64,000 nucleotides of DNA from Eutreptiella sp. 'Long Island Sound 2002' (Eukaryota > Euglenozoa > Euglenophyceae > Eutreptiales > Eutreptiaceae): positions 108,443,367 to 108,507,366 of the forward strand of contig OZ038381.1 in the NCBI GenBank assembly GCA_964036045.1. The letters are read 5' to 3'. The notes below the pieces were generated by a model. That model worked only from the letters and a program-made list of their open reading frames with translations, searched no databases and was not told where the DNA came from. Positions 1 to 9,276 of the stretch are shown one piece after another (position 1 is the first letter of the stretch; each line of letters opens with the position of its first letter). A program made the translations under genes and the position numbers.

Positions 1-1055
1 CCAGGGGTGTGACCCCGGTACTACGGTGGGGGGTGTGGTGTGCTCGTGAGCGTGTAGCCACACTGCGGGGTCTGCGTTCGCCGTCACGTAGTCCTCTCCC
101 TCCGCTGTGTGGACGTTTTCGACGGCGGCCTCTCCCTCCAGGGTGAGGAGGAGGTGTGTGCCGGGGGGCTGCGCGTGCGTCTCCGCGTCCCGGAGCCACA
201 GGTACGTGAGCGCCACGGCGCTGGGGAGGATTTCCCCCCACGTGAAGGTGCCTTCGGGTGATGCCCACTGCAGGGGCAGTGTGCGGCGTCCCCGCGAGTC
301 ATTGGTGGCATGGTAGTCGTGGGGGAGGTGACGTTTGGTGAGCCGGTGCGGCATGCGTTCGGTGGTGGCTGTGGGGGGGTCCCAATTACATTCCTCCGGG
401 GGGGGTGCGTCTGCGTCGTCCTCCTGGGGCTGGGCCAGTTGCAGCGCCTGTGCATTGGGTGTGGCGTCGGGTAATCCGCTGTGCGTGAGGATGTAGAAGC
501 CCCCGGGCCTGAGTTGGAGGACGGTGTCCCACTTCGCCGTTTGCTCTGGGGACCACTGGTGGGGCCCGTCCTGCGGTCGGTGGAGGGTGACCTGGTGGCC
601 CCATCTCCAGCTGTGGTAGGCGAGGAGGCTGAGGACGGTGTCTTGCTCCGGGTCCTCCACGCTTTCCACGTATGCCGTCATGTCGGTGACGTCGACGGTG
701 TACTTGTCCTCCCATTCTTGTGTGGGGGTGCCTGGAGGGGGGGGGGCGGTGGTGTACCCGTGGAGCCCCGGCCCCGTGACGTCGGGCAGGTCGTGCTCGA
801 GGGACGCCCGGTACTCGGCGGGCCTGTTGCTGGCTTCGTGGGTGGGGTGGTGGCGCCGCAGGGCGTTGTACAGGTGCGTCCAGGGCGCCGGCTCGCGGGG
901 GGGGGGGGGGGGCGCGGGGGGGCATTATTCGGGCTGGGGTCCGCGGGGCCGCTTGCTGCGGGCTCGAGCTCCGGCGGGGTGAGGTCCATATGATGCTCTG
1001 TGTCCTCCGCGTGTTGGAGTTCCAGTTCTAGCAGGCTGTCGATGTCCAGGGCCAT
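1..1055 (-). CDS. Unrecognised GC-rich protein, partial, frame broken at a G/C run
   Basis: I do not recognise this protein. Read leftwards from an ATG at 1055, it starts with an acidic helix-like segment (MALDIDSLLELELQHAEDTE) and a proline-rich stretch. At the 16-G run 897-912 the frame must shift. After that the third frame stays open to the window edge with well-mixed composition, including W, Y, D and E residues, for example EYRASLEHDLPD, DVTDMTAYVESVEDPE and TFTWGEILPSAVALTYLWL. Codons end mostly in C or G, unlike the repeat-derived ORFs nearby. No stop occurs before position 1, so the C-terminus lies outside the window. The frame upstream of 1055 is also open but is low-complexity P/T/H, so the true start is uncertain. 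The break may be a homopolymer sequencing error, a real mutation or programmed slippage. Confidence 0.5.
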
Positions 1056-2043
1056 GGGGTCATCGTGCGTGTTCACGTGTTGGGGTGCTGCTTCATGGCA
1101 CGGCGGGCGTGTGATGCTGGTGTTCGGGGCACGTGCAGCGGCCGGTGCGGGGTCGTGCGCCGGGGGAGGCGCGCCGTTTGGCGTGGTTGTGGTGTGTGGC
1201 TGCACGCTGGTGGCTGTCCTGGCTGGCGGTGTTGCCCCTGTGTGCGGTTCGGGTCGTCGCCGGTGGTGGGTGTTGAGCTGGCGCGAGGTGGGCGGGGATT
1301 CCAGGGGTGGTGCCGGTGGGGTGGGGTGCGGAGTCGGCCGGGCGCGGCTTCGTTCCTGTGTTGGTGGGCTGTGGTGTCCCGTGCCCCCGGGTGGGGGAGG
1401 GGGGTGCGGTGCGGTATGGTGGTGTTGTGCTGTGTGGTGGCCTTCCCGTTGGGGGGGGGGGGCACCGTGTCCAGGTCTGGTGGGGTGGGTTGTCGCCCGT
1501 GGTTTGTCCTCTGGCGGTGTGGGGCAGCCCCGCGTGGTCTCTTGATCGTCCTCCTGGCGTGTTTCAGCACGTGGGCCGTGCGGGGTCGGTGTGGCATGGG
1601 GCCTGGGGTCCCCTGGGGCGGGGTGTGCGGGACTGGAGTGTCGCAACCAGGGGGGTGTGGTCGTGTGGTGCTTGGGGGTGTCGGCCCACCGTTGAGTGGG
1701 CCCAGTGGTGCGGGGTATTGCGTTCGCGGGGTCCGCAAGTCGGTGGGTCGCGGCTTCTTGGGCGTGTTGTGGCCCCGGTGCGGTGCCCGTGGGTGGTGAG
1801 TGGCGGTGTGTGGCTGGGGTGTATTGTTTCCACGGGGGGGGGGGGCTATTTGCTCGGGTGTGGGGTGGGCCCGTGGTAGGTTGCCGGCGGGTAGCAGGTG
1901 TCGGGGCCTCACTGTGGGTGGGTATTCCGCGGTGTCCCCTTGGTGTGTCCCGTGGTGGTCTCTGGTCGGCTGGCTGAAGGGGGTTCTTGGGGTGTACCGC
2001 ATCCATGGGGGCACCATTGTGTGTTGGGGCGTCGCAGCGGTGG
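1056..2043. other. GC-rich low-complexity stretch
   Basis: Very G/T-rich on the plus strand with several homopolymer G runs. All frames contain long ORFs because stop codons are rare. I see no domain and no frame with convincing codon bias. It may be the disordered N-terminal part of the gene ending at position 1, or noncoding. Confidence 0.4.
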
Positions 2044-2890
2044 GTGCGGCGGGTTGTGGGGGTGGAACTTGTGTCGGTGTCGACCGTGTGGTTGGCGGCG
2101 GTGTGTCGTTTGTCGTCCTCGGCGGCTCCTCATGGTGGTCTGTTGTGGTGGTGCCTGGAGGGTGGTCTTGGGCTTTGCGGTTCCTGGGAGGGTGCAGGAC
2201 ATGCGGGGTCGGGTTGGCTGGGGGGGGGGGGGGCGCGTGTGTGGGCTTGCGTGTTTGTCTTCTGCTCCCCCCGTGGCTCCTTCCTCTGCCTGTCCCTTAC
2301 TCCTCTCTTTTCGTTGGCTTGTTTGGCTTTGTTCTTTTTTTTTTTGGGGGGGGGGGGGGTGGCTCGGGTGCTGTGCGTTGGTGTGGGTGTGTGCCGGTGT
2401 CGGCGCCGGTGTGGGCGTGGGTGTCGTGGGGGACGGGGGTCGGGTGGCTGTTGTTTTTGTGTCTCCGTGGGTGCGGCGGGTTGCGGGGGTGGGGCTTGTG
2501 TCGATGTCGACCTTGTCGTTGGCGGCGGTGTGTCGTTTGTCGTCCTCGGCGGCTCCTCATGGTGGTCTGTTGTGGTGGTGCCTGGGGGGTGGTCTTGGGC
2601 TTTGCGGTTCCTGGGAGGGTGCGGGACATGCGGGGTCGGGTTGGCTGGGGGGGGGGGGGCGCGCGTGTGTGGGCTTGCGTGTTTGTCTTCTGCTCCCCCC
2701 GTGGCTCCTTCCTCTGCCTGTCCCTTACTCCTCTCTTTTCGTTGGCTTGTTTGGCTTTGTTCTTTTTTTTTCTTTTTTTTGGGGGGGGGGTTGGCTGGGG
2801 TGCTGTGCGTTGGTGTTGGTGTGTGCCGGTGTCGGCGCCGGTGTGGGCGTGGGTGTCGTGGGGGACGGGGGTCGGGTGGCTGTTGTGCTC
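2044..2890. repeat. 427-bp tandem duplication
   Basis: The segment starting GTGCGGCGGGTTG at 2044 recurs at 2471 with only scattered differences. Each copy contains a long G run, a T run followed by a G run, and the same GC-rich flanks. The second copy ends near 2890. The repeat accounts for the paired Cys/Gly-rich ORFs seen in several frames here. Confidence 0.85.
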
Positions 2891-3206
2891 TGGGTTCCCT
2901 GTGTGTGCGCCGGCCCCCAGGCTTCCGGTTCCCAGGGCGCCGGTCCGGGGGGGCTGACGGCGGGTGGTCGGTGGCAGTGGTGGCGTGGCGCTTGCGTGGG
3001 TGGCTGCGGCTCCTGGTTAGTGTCTGGGTGGCGTAGCCGGGCGTGGGCGTGCGTGTGGGTGTGTTCATGGCGTGGGCTGATGGGGTGGCGGGCAGTGCGG
3101 GCGTGGTTGGTTTGTGTGGGTGTCGGGTATGTGTGCGCCGAAGGCGCAGTGGGTCGGGCTGGGGCACCATGGGCGATGCAATGGGTGGAGGAGATGCTGG
3201 TGACGC

Positions 3207-4400
3207 CTACGGGGGGCTGCTGTAGGCGTCAAACCGCCTTTTGTTGTTGACGTGGGTGCTTCGGGTGACGCGCCGGGCGGCGACGGGGTTGGTGACGCTG
3301 ATGGTGTCATAGATGACAGGGCGGGCGCTGGGGGGGCCTGTGGCTCCGGTGGTCGCTGTAAGTGGTGCAGTGGGTGGTGGCGCGACTGGTGATGCCGGCG
3401 GTGAGGGTGCTGCCGGTGACGTCGATGGTGAGGGCGCTGCGGGTGATGTCATGGGTGGTGGCGATGTTGATGTGGGTGTTGCAGGTGGTGTGCCGGTTGG
3501 TGGCGCCGCTGGTACTGTCCCTACGTAGGGTGTTGCCGGGGGTGCTGTGGGCGGTTGTGTCGTCGGTGGTGCCGATGGCGAGGGTGACGCAGGCGATGCA
3601 CTGGGTGACGGTGAGGCCGGTGTGTGCCGTAGGTGAAGCGTTCGGAACGGGTGGCGGGGGGCCGGAGGGGGGTTTGCCGTTGGTGCAGAGGGCGATGGTG
3701 GCGTTGGTGCCGCAGGTGGTGGCTTGGGTGATGGTGCTGTTGGTGATGCCGACAGGGTGGTTTGTCTGCCTGTCTGCCCGCGGAGTCCGTGCCGGCGTTG
3801 GGCGGTTGCCCGTGCGCGTGGTGGTCGGTGCGCCGGGCGTTTGGTGGGCGTGGTTGGGTGCGGGTGTGCGTGTTGGTGTGTACGTGGCGCGGGTTGCGGG
3901 TGGTCTGTGGGCGTCGGGTGCGCTGTTGCCGTGCGTGTGGTGGTTTGTGTTGTCTGGTGGAGCGTAACCGGCGTGTGTATTGCGTGGGTGTTGTGGGGTC
4001 TGGTCGGCGTGGGTGGTGTCGGTGTGCGTGTTTGGGGTTGGGTGCTGGTTGTGGGCGTGTCGTTCGCGCGGTGCGGTCGGGCGTGATGGTGGTGCCGCTG
4101 GCGACGTCGATGGTGACGGTGCTGCAGGTGGTAAGGGTGGGACGGCGGTGTTGGCGGATTCCGGTGTGGGTGGTGTGGAGTGTGGGGGTGTGGCAGGTGT
4201 GGTGCGGGGCGGATGGTGGTGTGCATGGCGACGGCGTCGTGAGTGCCGCCGGGGGGGAGGGTGTTGTTGGTGGTGTTGTGGGCGGCCGGTGGCGGGTGGT
4301 GGTGGTGGTTGTGGCTGGACTGCTTGGTGGTTGTGGTGTCGGCGGGCAGCCCTGATGATGGGCCCTGGGTGTGTGGTGGCGGGTGGGCGTGCATGGTGGT
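3207..4400 (-). CDS. Unrecognised Thr-rich repetitive protein with frame break
   Basis: Not recognised. On the minus strand one frame shows strong C-ending codons and a repeating Thr/Ile/Val/Cys pattern, for example TITQATTCGTNATIALCTNG, TVTQCIACVTLAIGTTDD and ALTIDVTGSTLTAGITSRAT. This looks like short beta-strand repeats. At the C run around 3331-3336 the good frame switches, and the C-terminus continues as IYDTISVTNPVAARRVTR to a TAG at 3207. Upstream of about 3900 no single frame is clearly better, so the start is unknown. The composition would fit a cell-surface or fibre-like repeat protein, but that is only inference. It lies upstream of, and on the same strand as, the partial gene at 1-1055. 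Confidence 0.35.
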   Translation of the reverse strand, partial: TTMHAHPPPHTQGPSSGLPADTTTTKQSSHNHHHHPPPAAHNTTNNTLPPGGTHDAVAMHTTIRPAPHLPHPHTPHHPHRNPPTPPSHPYHLQHRHHRRRQRHHHHARPHRANDTPTTSTQPQTRTPTPPTPTRPHNTHAIHTPVTLHQTTQTTTRTATAHPTPTDHPQPAPRTHQHAHPHPTTPTKRPAHRPPRARATAQRRHGLRGQTGRQTTLSASPTAPSPKPPPAAPTPPSPSAPTANPPPAPRHPFRTLHLRHTPASPSPSASPASPSPSAPPTTQPPTAPPATPYVGTVPAAPPTGTPPATPTSTSPPPMTSPAAPSPSTSPAAPSPPASPVAPPPTAPLTATTGATGPPSARPVIYDTISVTNPVAARRVTRSTHVNNKRRFDAYSSPP

Positions 4401-4487
4401 GGTGATGGTGTCTCATTGCGGGTGGTGTTTGGTGTGGTACCGTTGGGCGTGTGGTTTGCGATAACTAAGCACCCACCCCTCCGGGTG

Positions 4488-5075
4488 GCGCGGGCCTGGT
4501 GGTCCGGTAGCCCGTCCGGCAGGTGGCGCCGGGTGCTCACGCGTCCCTCCGGACGGCGGCTGTTCCGTAGCCGGCAGGGGCTGGGTTCGCTGCCGGGCGC
4601 ACACACGTCCCTGCGGACGGCGGCTGTTTCGTATCCGGCAGGGGCTGGGTTCACTGCCGGGCGCACACACGTCCGTCCGGACGGCGGCTGTTTCGTAGCC
4701 GGCAGGGGGTGGGTTCACCGCCGGGCGCACACACGTCCATCCGGACGGCGGCTGTTTCGTAGCCGGCAGGGGTTGAGTTCACTGCCGGGCGCACACACGT
4801 CCATCCGGACGGCGGCTGGTTCCTGGCCGGCAAGGGCTGGGTTCACTGCCGGGCGCACACACGTCTGTCCGGACGGCGGCTGTTTCGTAGCCGGCAGGGG
4901 GTGGGTTCACCGCCGGGCGCACACACGTCCATCCGGACGGCGGCTGTTTCGTAGCCGGCAGGGGTTGGGTTCACTGCCGGGCGCACACACGTCCATCCGG
5001 ACGGCGGCTGGTTCCTGGCCGGCAGGGGCTGGGTTCACTGCCGGGCGCACACACCTCCATCCGGACGGCGGCTGT
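4488..5075. repeat. 64-bp tandem repeat array, about 9 copies
   Basis: The unit contains CGGACGGCGGCTGTTTCGTA followed by GCCGGCAGGGGCTGGGTTCA and a CGCACACACGTCC segment. Starts at 4742, 4806 and 4870 give an exact 64-bp period. Copies differ by a few substitutions. There are no unique spacers, so this is a satellite and not a CRISPR array. Confidence 0.9.
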
Positions 5076-5574
5076 CGCGCTGTGGGGACTGCGGGGCTTG
5101 GACTTGTTCTTGGCGGCTCGTTCGTCGTCGGGTGTGGGTGTTTGCCGTGGTGGTGTCGTGTTTTTGTGTCGTGGTGCGTTCTGGCGTGCGGTGCTGCGCG
5201 TGTGCCCTGCTTGGCCTGTGTGTGGCGCGCGCTCCTTGCCCGGGTGTGCTGTTGCGCAGGCGCGGGGACACACCCTCTCTCTGGCGGGCCCGTTTGGCTC
5301 CATGGGGGGCCCTGTTGGCGCCCGGCTGTGGCCCGGCGCGCGGCAGTGGGGTGTGTGCACGCTGGGGGGGGGGGGGTTCGGACCCCTCCTCTCGCTTTCC
5401 CCGCCTTGTCCCTCTGTCCCTCTTCGCCGGCCTGCCCTGCCTGCCCAACCTCTTCGTACCCGCTGGGTTGGCCTTGGCCGGACAGTTGGTCTTGGTGGTC
5501 TGACATGCTGTTTCTTTCCTGCAGGGCGGCGTGGGCTGGGTTCGTTTTGGGGGCGGGTTGCTCGTGTGGTGTGC
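5076..5574. other. Spacer between two satellite arrays
   Basis: GC-rich sequence separating the 64-bp and 65-bp arrays. It includes a G10 run near 5367 and a pyrimidine tract ending TTTCTTTCCTGCAG at about 5511-5524, which resembles a plus-strand splice acceptor. I find no matching exon with recognisable protein. Confidence 0.3.
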
Positions 5575-7765
5575 CGCGCCGCTTGGCTCCTGTTCACCGG
5601 TGTGCACGCTCTGTGTGTGGTGCTGTGTGTACGGTGTCCTGGGCCTCCCGGCTTCTGTGCACCGGTGTGCACGCTCTGTGCGTGGTGTTGCGCGTACGGT
5701 GTATTCGCCCTCCTGGCTCCTGTTCACCGGTGCGCACGCCCTGCGTGTGGTGCTGTGTGTACGGTGTCCTGGGCCTCCCGGCTCCTGTTCACCGGTGTGC
5801 ACGCCCTGCGTGTGGTGTTGTGTGTACAGTGTCCTGGGCCTCCCGGCTCCTGTTCACCGGTGCGCACGCTCTGCGTGTGGTGTTGCGTGTACGGCGTCCG
5901 GGGCCTCCCGGCTCCTGTTCACCGGCGTGCACTTTCTGTGTGATGTGTTGCGTGTACGGTGTCCTGGGCCTCCCGGCCCCTGTTCACCGGTGTGCACGTT
6001 CTGTGTGTGGTGTTGCGTGTACGGTGTCCTGGGCCTCCCGGCTCCTGTTCACCGGTGTGCACACCCTGCGTGTGGTGTTGCGTGTACGGTGTCCTGGGCC
6101 TCCAGGCTCCTGTTCACCGGTGTGCACGCTCTGTGTGTGGTGTTGCGTGTACGGTGTCCTGGGCCTCCCGGCTCCTGTTCACCGGTGTGCACGCTCTGTG
6201 TGTGGTGTTGCGCGTACGGTGTCCTGGGCTTCCTGGCTCCTGCTCACCGGTGCGCATGCCCTGAGTGTGGTGTTGTGTGTACGGTGTCCTGGGCCTCCCG
6301 GCTCCTGTTCACCGGTGTGCACGCTCTGTGCGTGGTGTTGCGCGTACGGTGTCCTTGGCCTCCCGGCTCCTGTTCACCGGCGCGCACGCCCTGCATGTGG
6401 TGTTGTGTGTACCGTGTCCTGGGCCTCTCGGCTCCTGTTCACCAGTGCGTACGCTCTGCGTGTGGTGTTGCGTGTACGGCGTCCTGGGCCTCCCGGCTCC
6501 TGTTCACCGGTGTGCACGCTCTGTGTGTGGTGTTGCAAGTACGGCGTCCTGGGCCTCCCGGCTCCCGTTCGCCGGTGTGCACGCCCTGTGTGTGGTGTTG
6601 CGTGTACGGTGTCCTGGGCTCCCCGGCTCCTGTTCACCGCTGCGCACGCCCTGCGTGTGGTGTTGTGTGTACGGTGTCCTGGGCCTGCCGGCTCCTGTTC
6701 ACCGGTGTGCACGCTCTGTGCGTGGTGTTGCGCGTACGGTGTCCTGGGCCTCCCGGCTCCTGTTCACCGGTGCGCACGCCCTGTGTGTGGTGTTGCGTGT
6801 ACGGTGTCTTGGGCTCCCTGGCTCCTGTTCACCGGTGCGCACGCCCTGCGTGTGGTGTTGTGTGTACGACGTCCTGGCCCTCCTGGCTCCTGTTCACCGG
6901 TGTGCACGCTCTGTGTGTGGTGTTGCGTGTACGGTGTCCTGGGCCTCCCGGCTCCTGTTCACCGGTGTGCACGCTCTGCGTGTGGTGCAGTGTGTACGGT
7001 GTCCTGTGTCTCCCGGCTCCTGTTCACCGGTGTGCACGCCCTGCGGCTGGTGTTGCGTGTACGGTGTCCTGGGCCTCCCGGCTCCTGTTCACCGGTGTGC
7101 ACGCTCTGCGTGTGGTGTTGTGTGTACGGTGTCCTGGGCCTCCTGGCTCCTGTTCACCGGTGTGTACGCTCTGTGTGTGGTGTCGCGCGTACGGCGTCCT
7201 GGGCCTCCCGGCTCCTGTTCACCGGTGTGCACGCTCTGTGTGTGGTGTTGCGTGTACGGTGTCCTGGGCCTCCCGGCTCCTGCTCACCGGTGTGCACGCT
7301 CTGTGTACGTGTACTGTGTCCTGGGCCTCCCGGCTCCTGTTCACCGGTGTGCACGCTTTGTGTGTGGTGGTGCGTGTACGGCGTCCTGGGCCTCCCGGCT
7401 CCCGTTCACCGGTGTGCACGCTCTGTGTGTGGTGGTGCGTGTGCGGTGTCCTAGGCCTTTTGGCTCGTGTTCACCGGCGTGCACGCTCTGTGTGTGGTGT
7501 TGTGTGTACGGTGTCCTGGGCCTCCTGGCTCCTGTTCACCGGTGTGCACGCTCTGTGCGTGGTGTTGCGTGTGCCGTTTGGCCCTTTTGCGCTCGTGTGG
7601 TGCGTGTTGTGTTGTGCGTGTGGTGTCCTGGGACACTTGGTTCCTGTTCTCCGGTGTCGCAGTGTGTTGCGGTGTGTGTGGTGTCCGGTGTGCGGTGTTG
7701 CGTGTGCGGTGTCCTGGGCCTCCCGGCCCATGTTCACCGGTGCGCGTGCTCGGTGTGTTGCGTGG
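5575..7765. repeat. 65-bp satellite array, about 33 copies
   Basis: The unit, starting TCCTGGGCCTCCCGGCTCCT and continuing through GTTCACCGGTGTGCACGC, repeats with a 65-bp period and small substitutions. Because 65 is not a multiple of 3, successive copies are read in all three frames. Since the unit lacks stops, both strands carry huge artificial ORFs (plus-strand ones of about 1000, 780 and 550 residues). The same unit occurs inverted at 15905-16080 inside another GC-rich island. Confidence 0.95.
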
Positions 7766-8640
7766 TGTGTGCGGTGTGGGTGTGCGTGCTCGCGTGTGCC
7801 ATACCGCGGCCGCGCCGTTGCGGACTCTTTGTTTTTGTGGAAACCTTTTTCTTTACACATTGCTTCCTATGGCGGCTGACTTATTCTTTCCGTCTTGGAC
7901 TCTTTGATTTTGGCGACGCCCAAGAGTAAGCGTGTCCTAATGCATGCATGGCAGTGTATGCTATTTACGCGTTGGTTTGTGGACTCTTTGCATTTTGCGA
8001 CGCCCAAGCGTAGGCGTGTTTGTTTAATGCATTCATGCTATGCTACTTATTCTTCATGTCTTGGACTGTTTGTTTTTTGCGACGCCCAAGAGTAAGCGTG
8101 TCTTAATGCTTGCATGGCGGCATATGCTACTTAACCGTTGGTTTGCGGACTCTTTGTATTTTGCGACGCCCAAGAGTAGGCGTGTTTGTTTAATGCATTC
8201 ATGCTATGCTACTTATTCTTTATGTCTTGGACTCTTTGTTTTTTGCGACGCCCAAGAGTAAGCGTGTCTTAATGGGCTCAAAGGTGGGTTGGGAGGTACA
8301 TGGAGTAGGACAAAGGAAGAGGAAGCGTGCAAGTCGGAGGGTGTGGCGTGTTAGTTATCCATTTCTTCGGTGTTTACGCGCCGCTCGTGAAGCGTTTTTC
8401 TTTACCTATACGACGTGTTAGGGGGCGGGAGGCACGGTTTGTGGACTCTTTTTTTTTGCGACGCCCAAGAGTAAGCGTGTCTTATCGCATGCAAGGCGGT
8501 ACAAGGTACTTACTCGTTGTACCTTGGGACTCCCACGCTACTTATTCTTTTTGTCTTGGACTCTTTGTTTTATGCGACGCCCAAGAGTAAGCGTGTCTTA
8601 ATGCATGCATGGCGGCATATGTCATTCACTCTTTGGTTGG
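7766..8640. repeat. Roughly 83-bp tandem repeat, about 7 copies
   Basis: A core GCGACGCCCAAGAGTAAGCG preceded by TTGGACTCTTTG recurs at 7913, 7997, 8079, 8163, 8244, 8458 and 8573. Spacing is 81-84 bp except for a 214-bp and a 115-bp interval. Many copies carry an ATGCATGCATGGCGG segment. It marks a sharp drop in GC content from the satellites on its left. Confidence 0.85.
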
Positions 8641-8965
8641 CGTTGGGGAGCGCACAAGTCCCCTACTCCTATTGCATGCACTTTGCTAAGTGATTTGGGG
8701 CACGCCACGTTCCGCTTTCCCGTCTTGGCGGCTCTTTTGTGCTACAAAAAAGGGGGGTTGGTGTGTAAGAGCGGTTGTCATGGTTGCCCCGCATTGCACC
8801 GCAGGACAGGACCGTTAGCCCCCCATGACAACCACTCCCTGGCCGAAGGCCATCGTTTTGGCCCTACTCTCGCCTCTAATCTTCTTCTTTGTTGTTGGAG
8901 CGCGCACAAGTCCCTAGCGCCTAGGGCATGCACTTTGCTATATGTTTTGGGGCATGCAACGCTCA
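8641..8965. repeat. Diverged direct repeat of about 75 bp, spaced 253 bp
   Basis: The segment with GCGCACAAGTCCC and GCATGCACTTTGCTA followed by TTTTGGGGCA occurs near 8648 and again near 8900. Between them GGTTGTCATGG (8772) and CCATGACAACC (8823) form a small inverted repeat. From 8966 to 9180 I see nothing further. Confidence 0.5.
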
Positions 8966-9180
8966 ACTTCGTCGCCGTCGCGACTCTGTTGTTCTGCTTT
9001 TTCTGTGAGTGTCCTAAACTTTGCGACCTCGCCAAACAGCGGCGTAAAATGTTTTTGGGGGTTTCTGAGCTCGGAAAAATCGATTTTGCGCTTTATTTTT
9101 GCTGGTTGTGCGTCTTTTTCGTGGTTTTTTATATTCTTCTGCTGCGATCGCGCGACGGCAGTTCGACAGTTCATTGGATT

Positions 9181-9274
9181 GGTTGATGTCCACCTCCTCG
9201 ACTGAGAGGGCCCGGTAGGCCGACTGAAGTCCCTGCAGCGAGTCATCATCCAGTCGAGGAGGTGGACATCAACC
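9181..9274 (+). promoter_or_regulatory. Perfect 24-bp inverted repeat just before R1 gag ATG
   Basis: Arms 9181-9204 (GGTTGATGTCCACCTCCTCG then ACTG) and 9251-9274 are exact reverse complements separated by 46 bp. The right arm ends 2 bp before the ATG at 9277. As RNA this would be a very stable hairpin next to the start codon. It could be a leader control structure, a packaging signal or the relic of a foldback insertion. Confidence 0.75.
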
Positions 9275-9276
9275 CT

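Noticed and set aside
4488-5075. Possible CRISPR array
   Set aside because: Tandem units without unique spacers, in an obviously eukaryotic context.
4371-7929. Very long plus-strand ORFs (up to about 1000 codons) over the satellite arrays
   Set aside because: The 64- and 65-bp units lack stops in all frames. The proteins are just repeat translations that change frame with unit phase.
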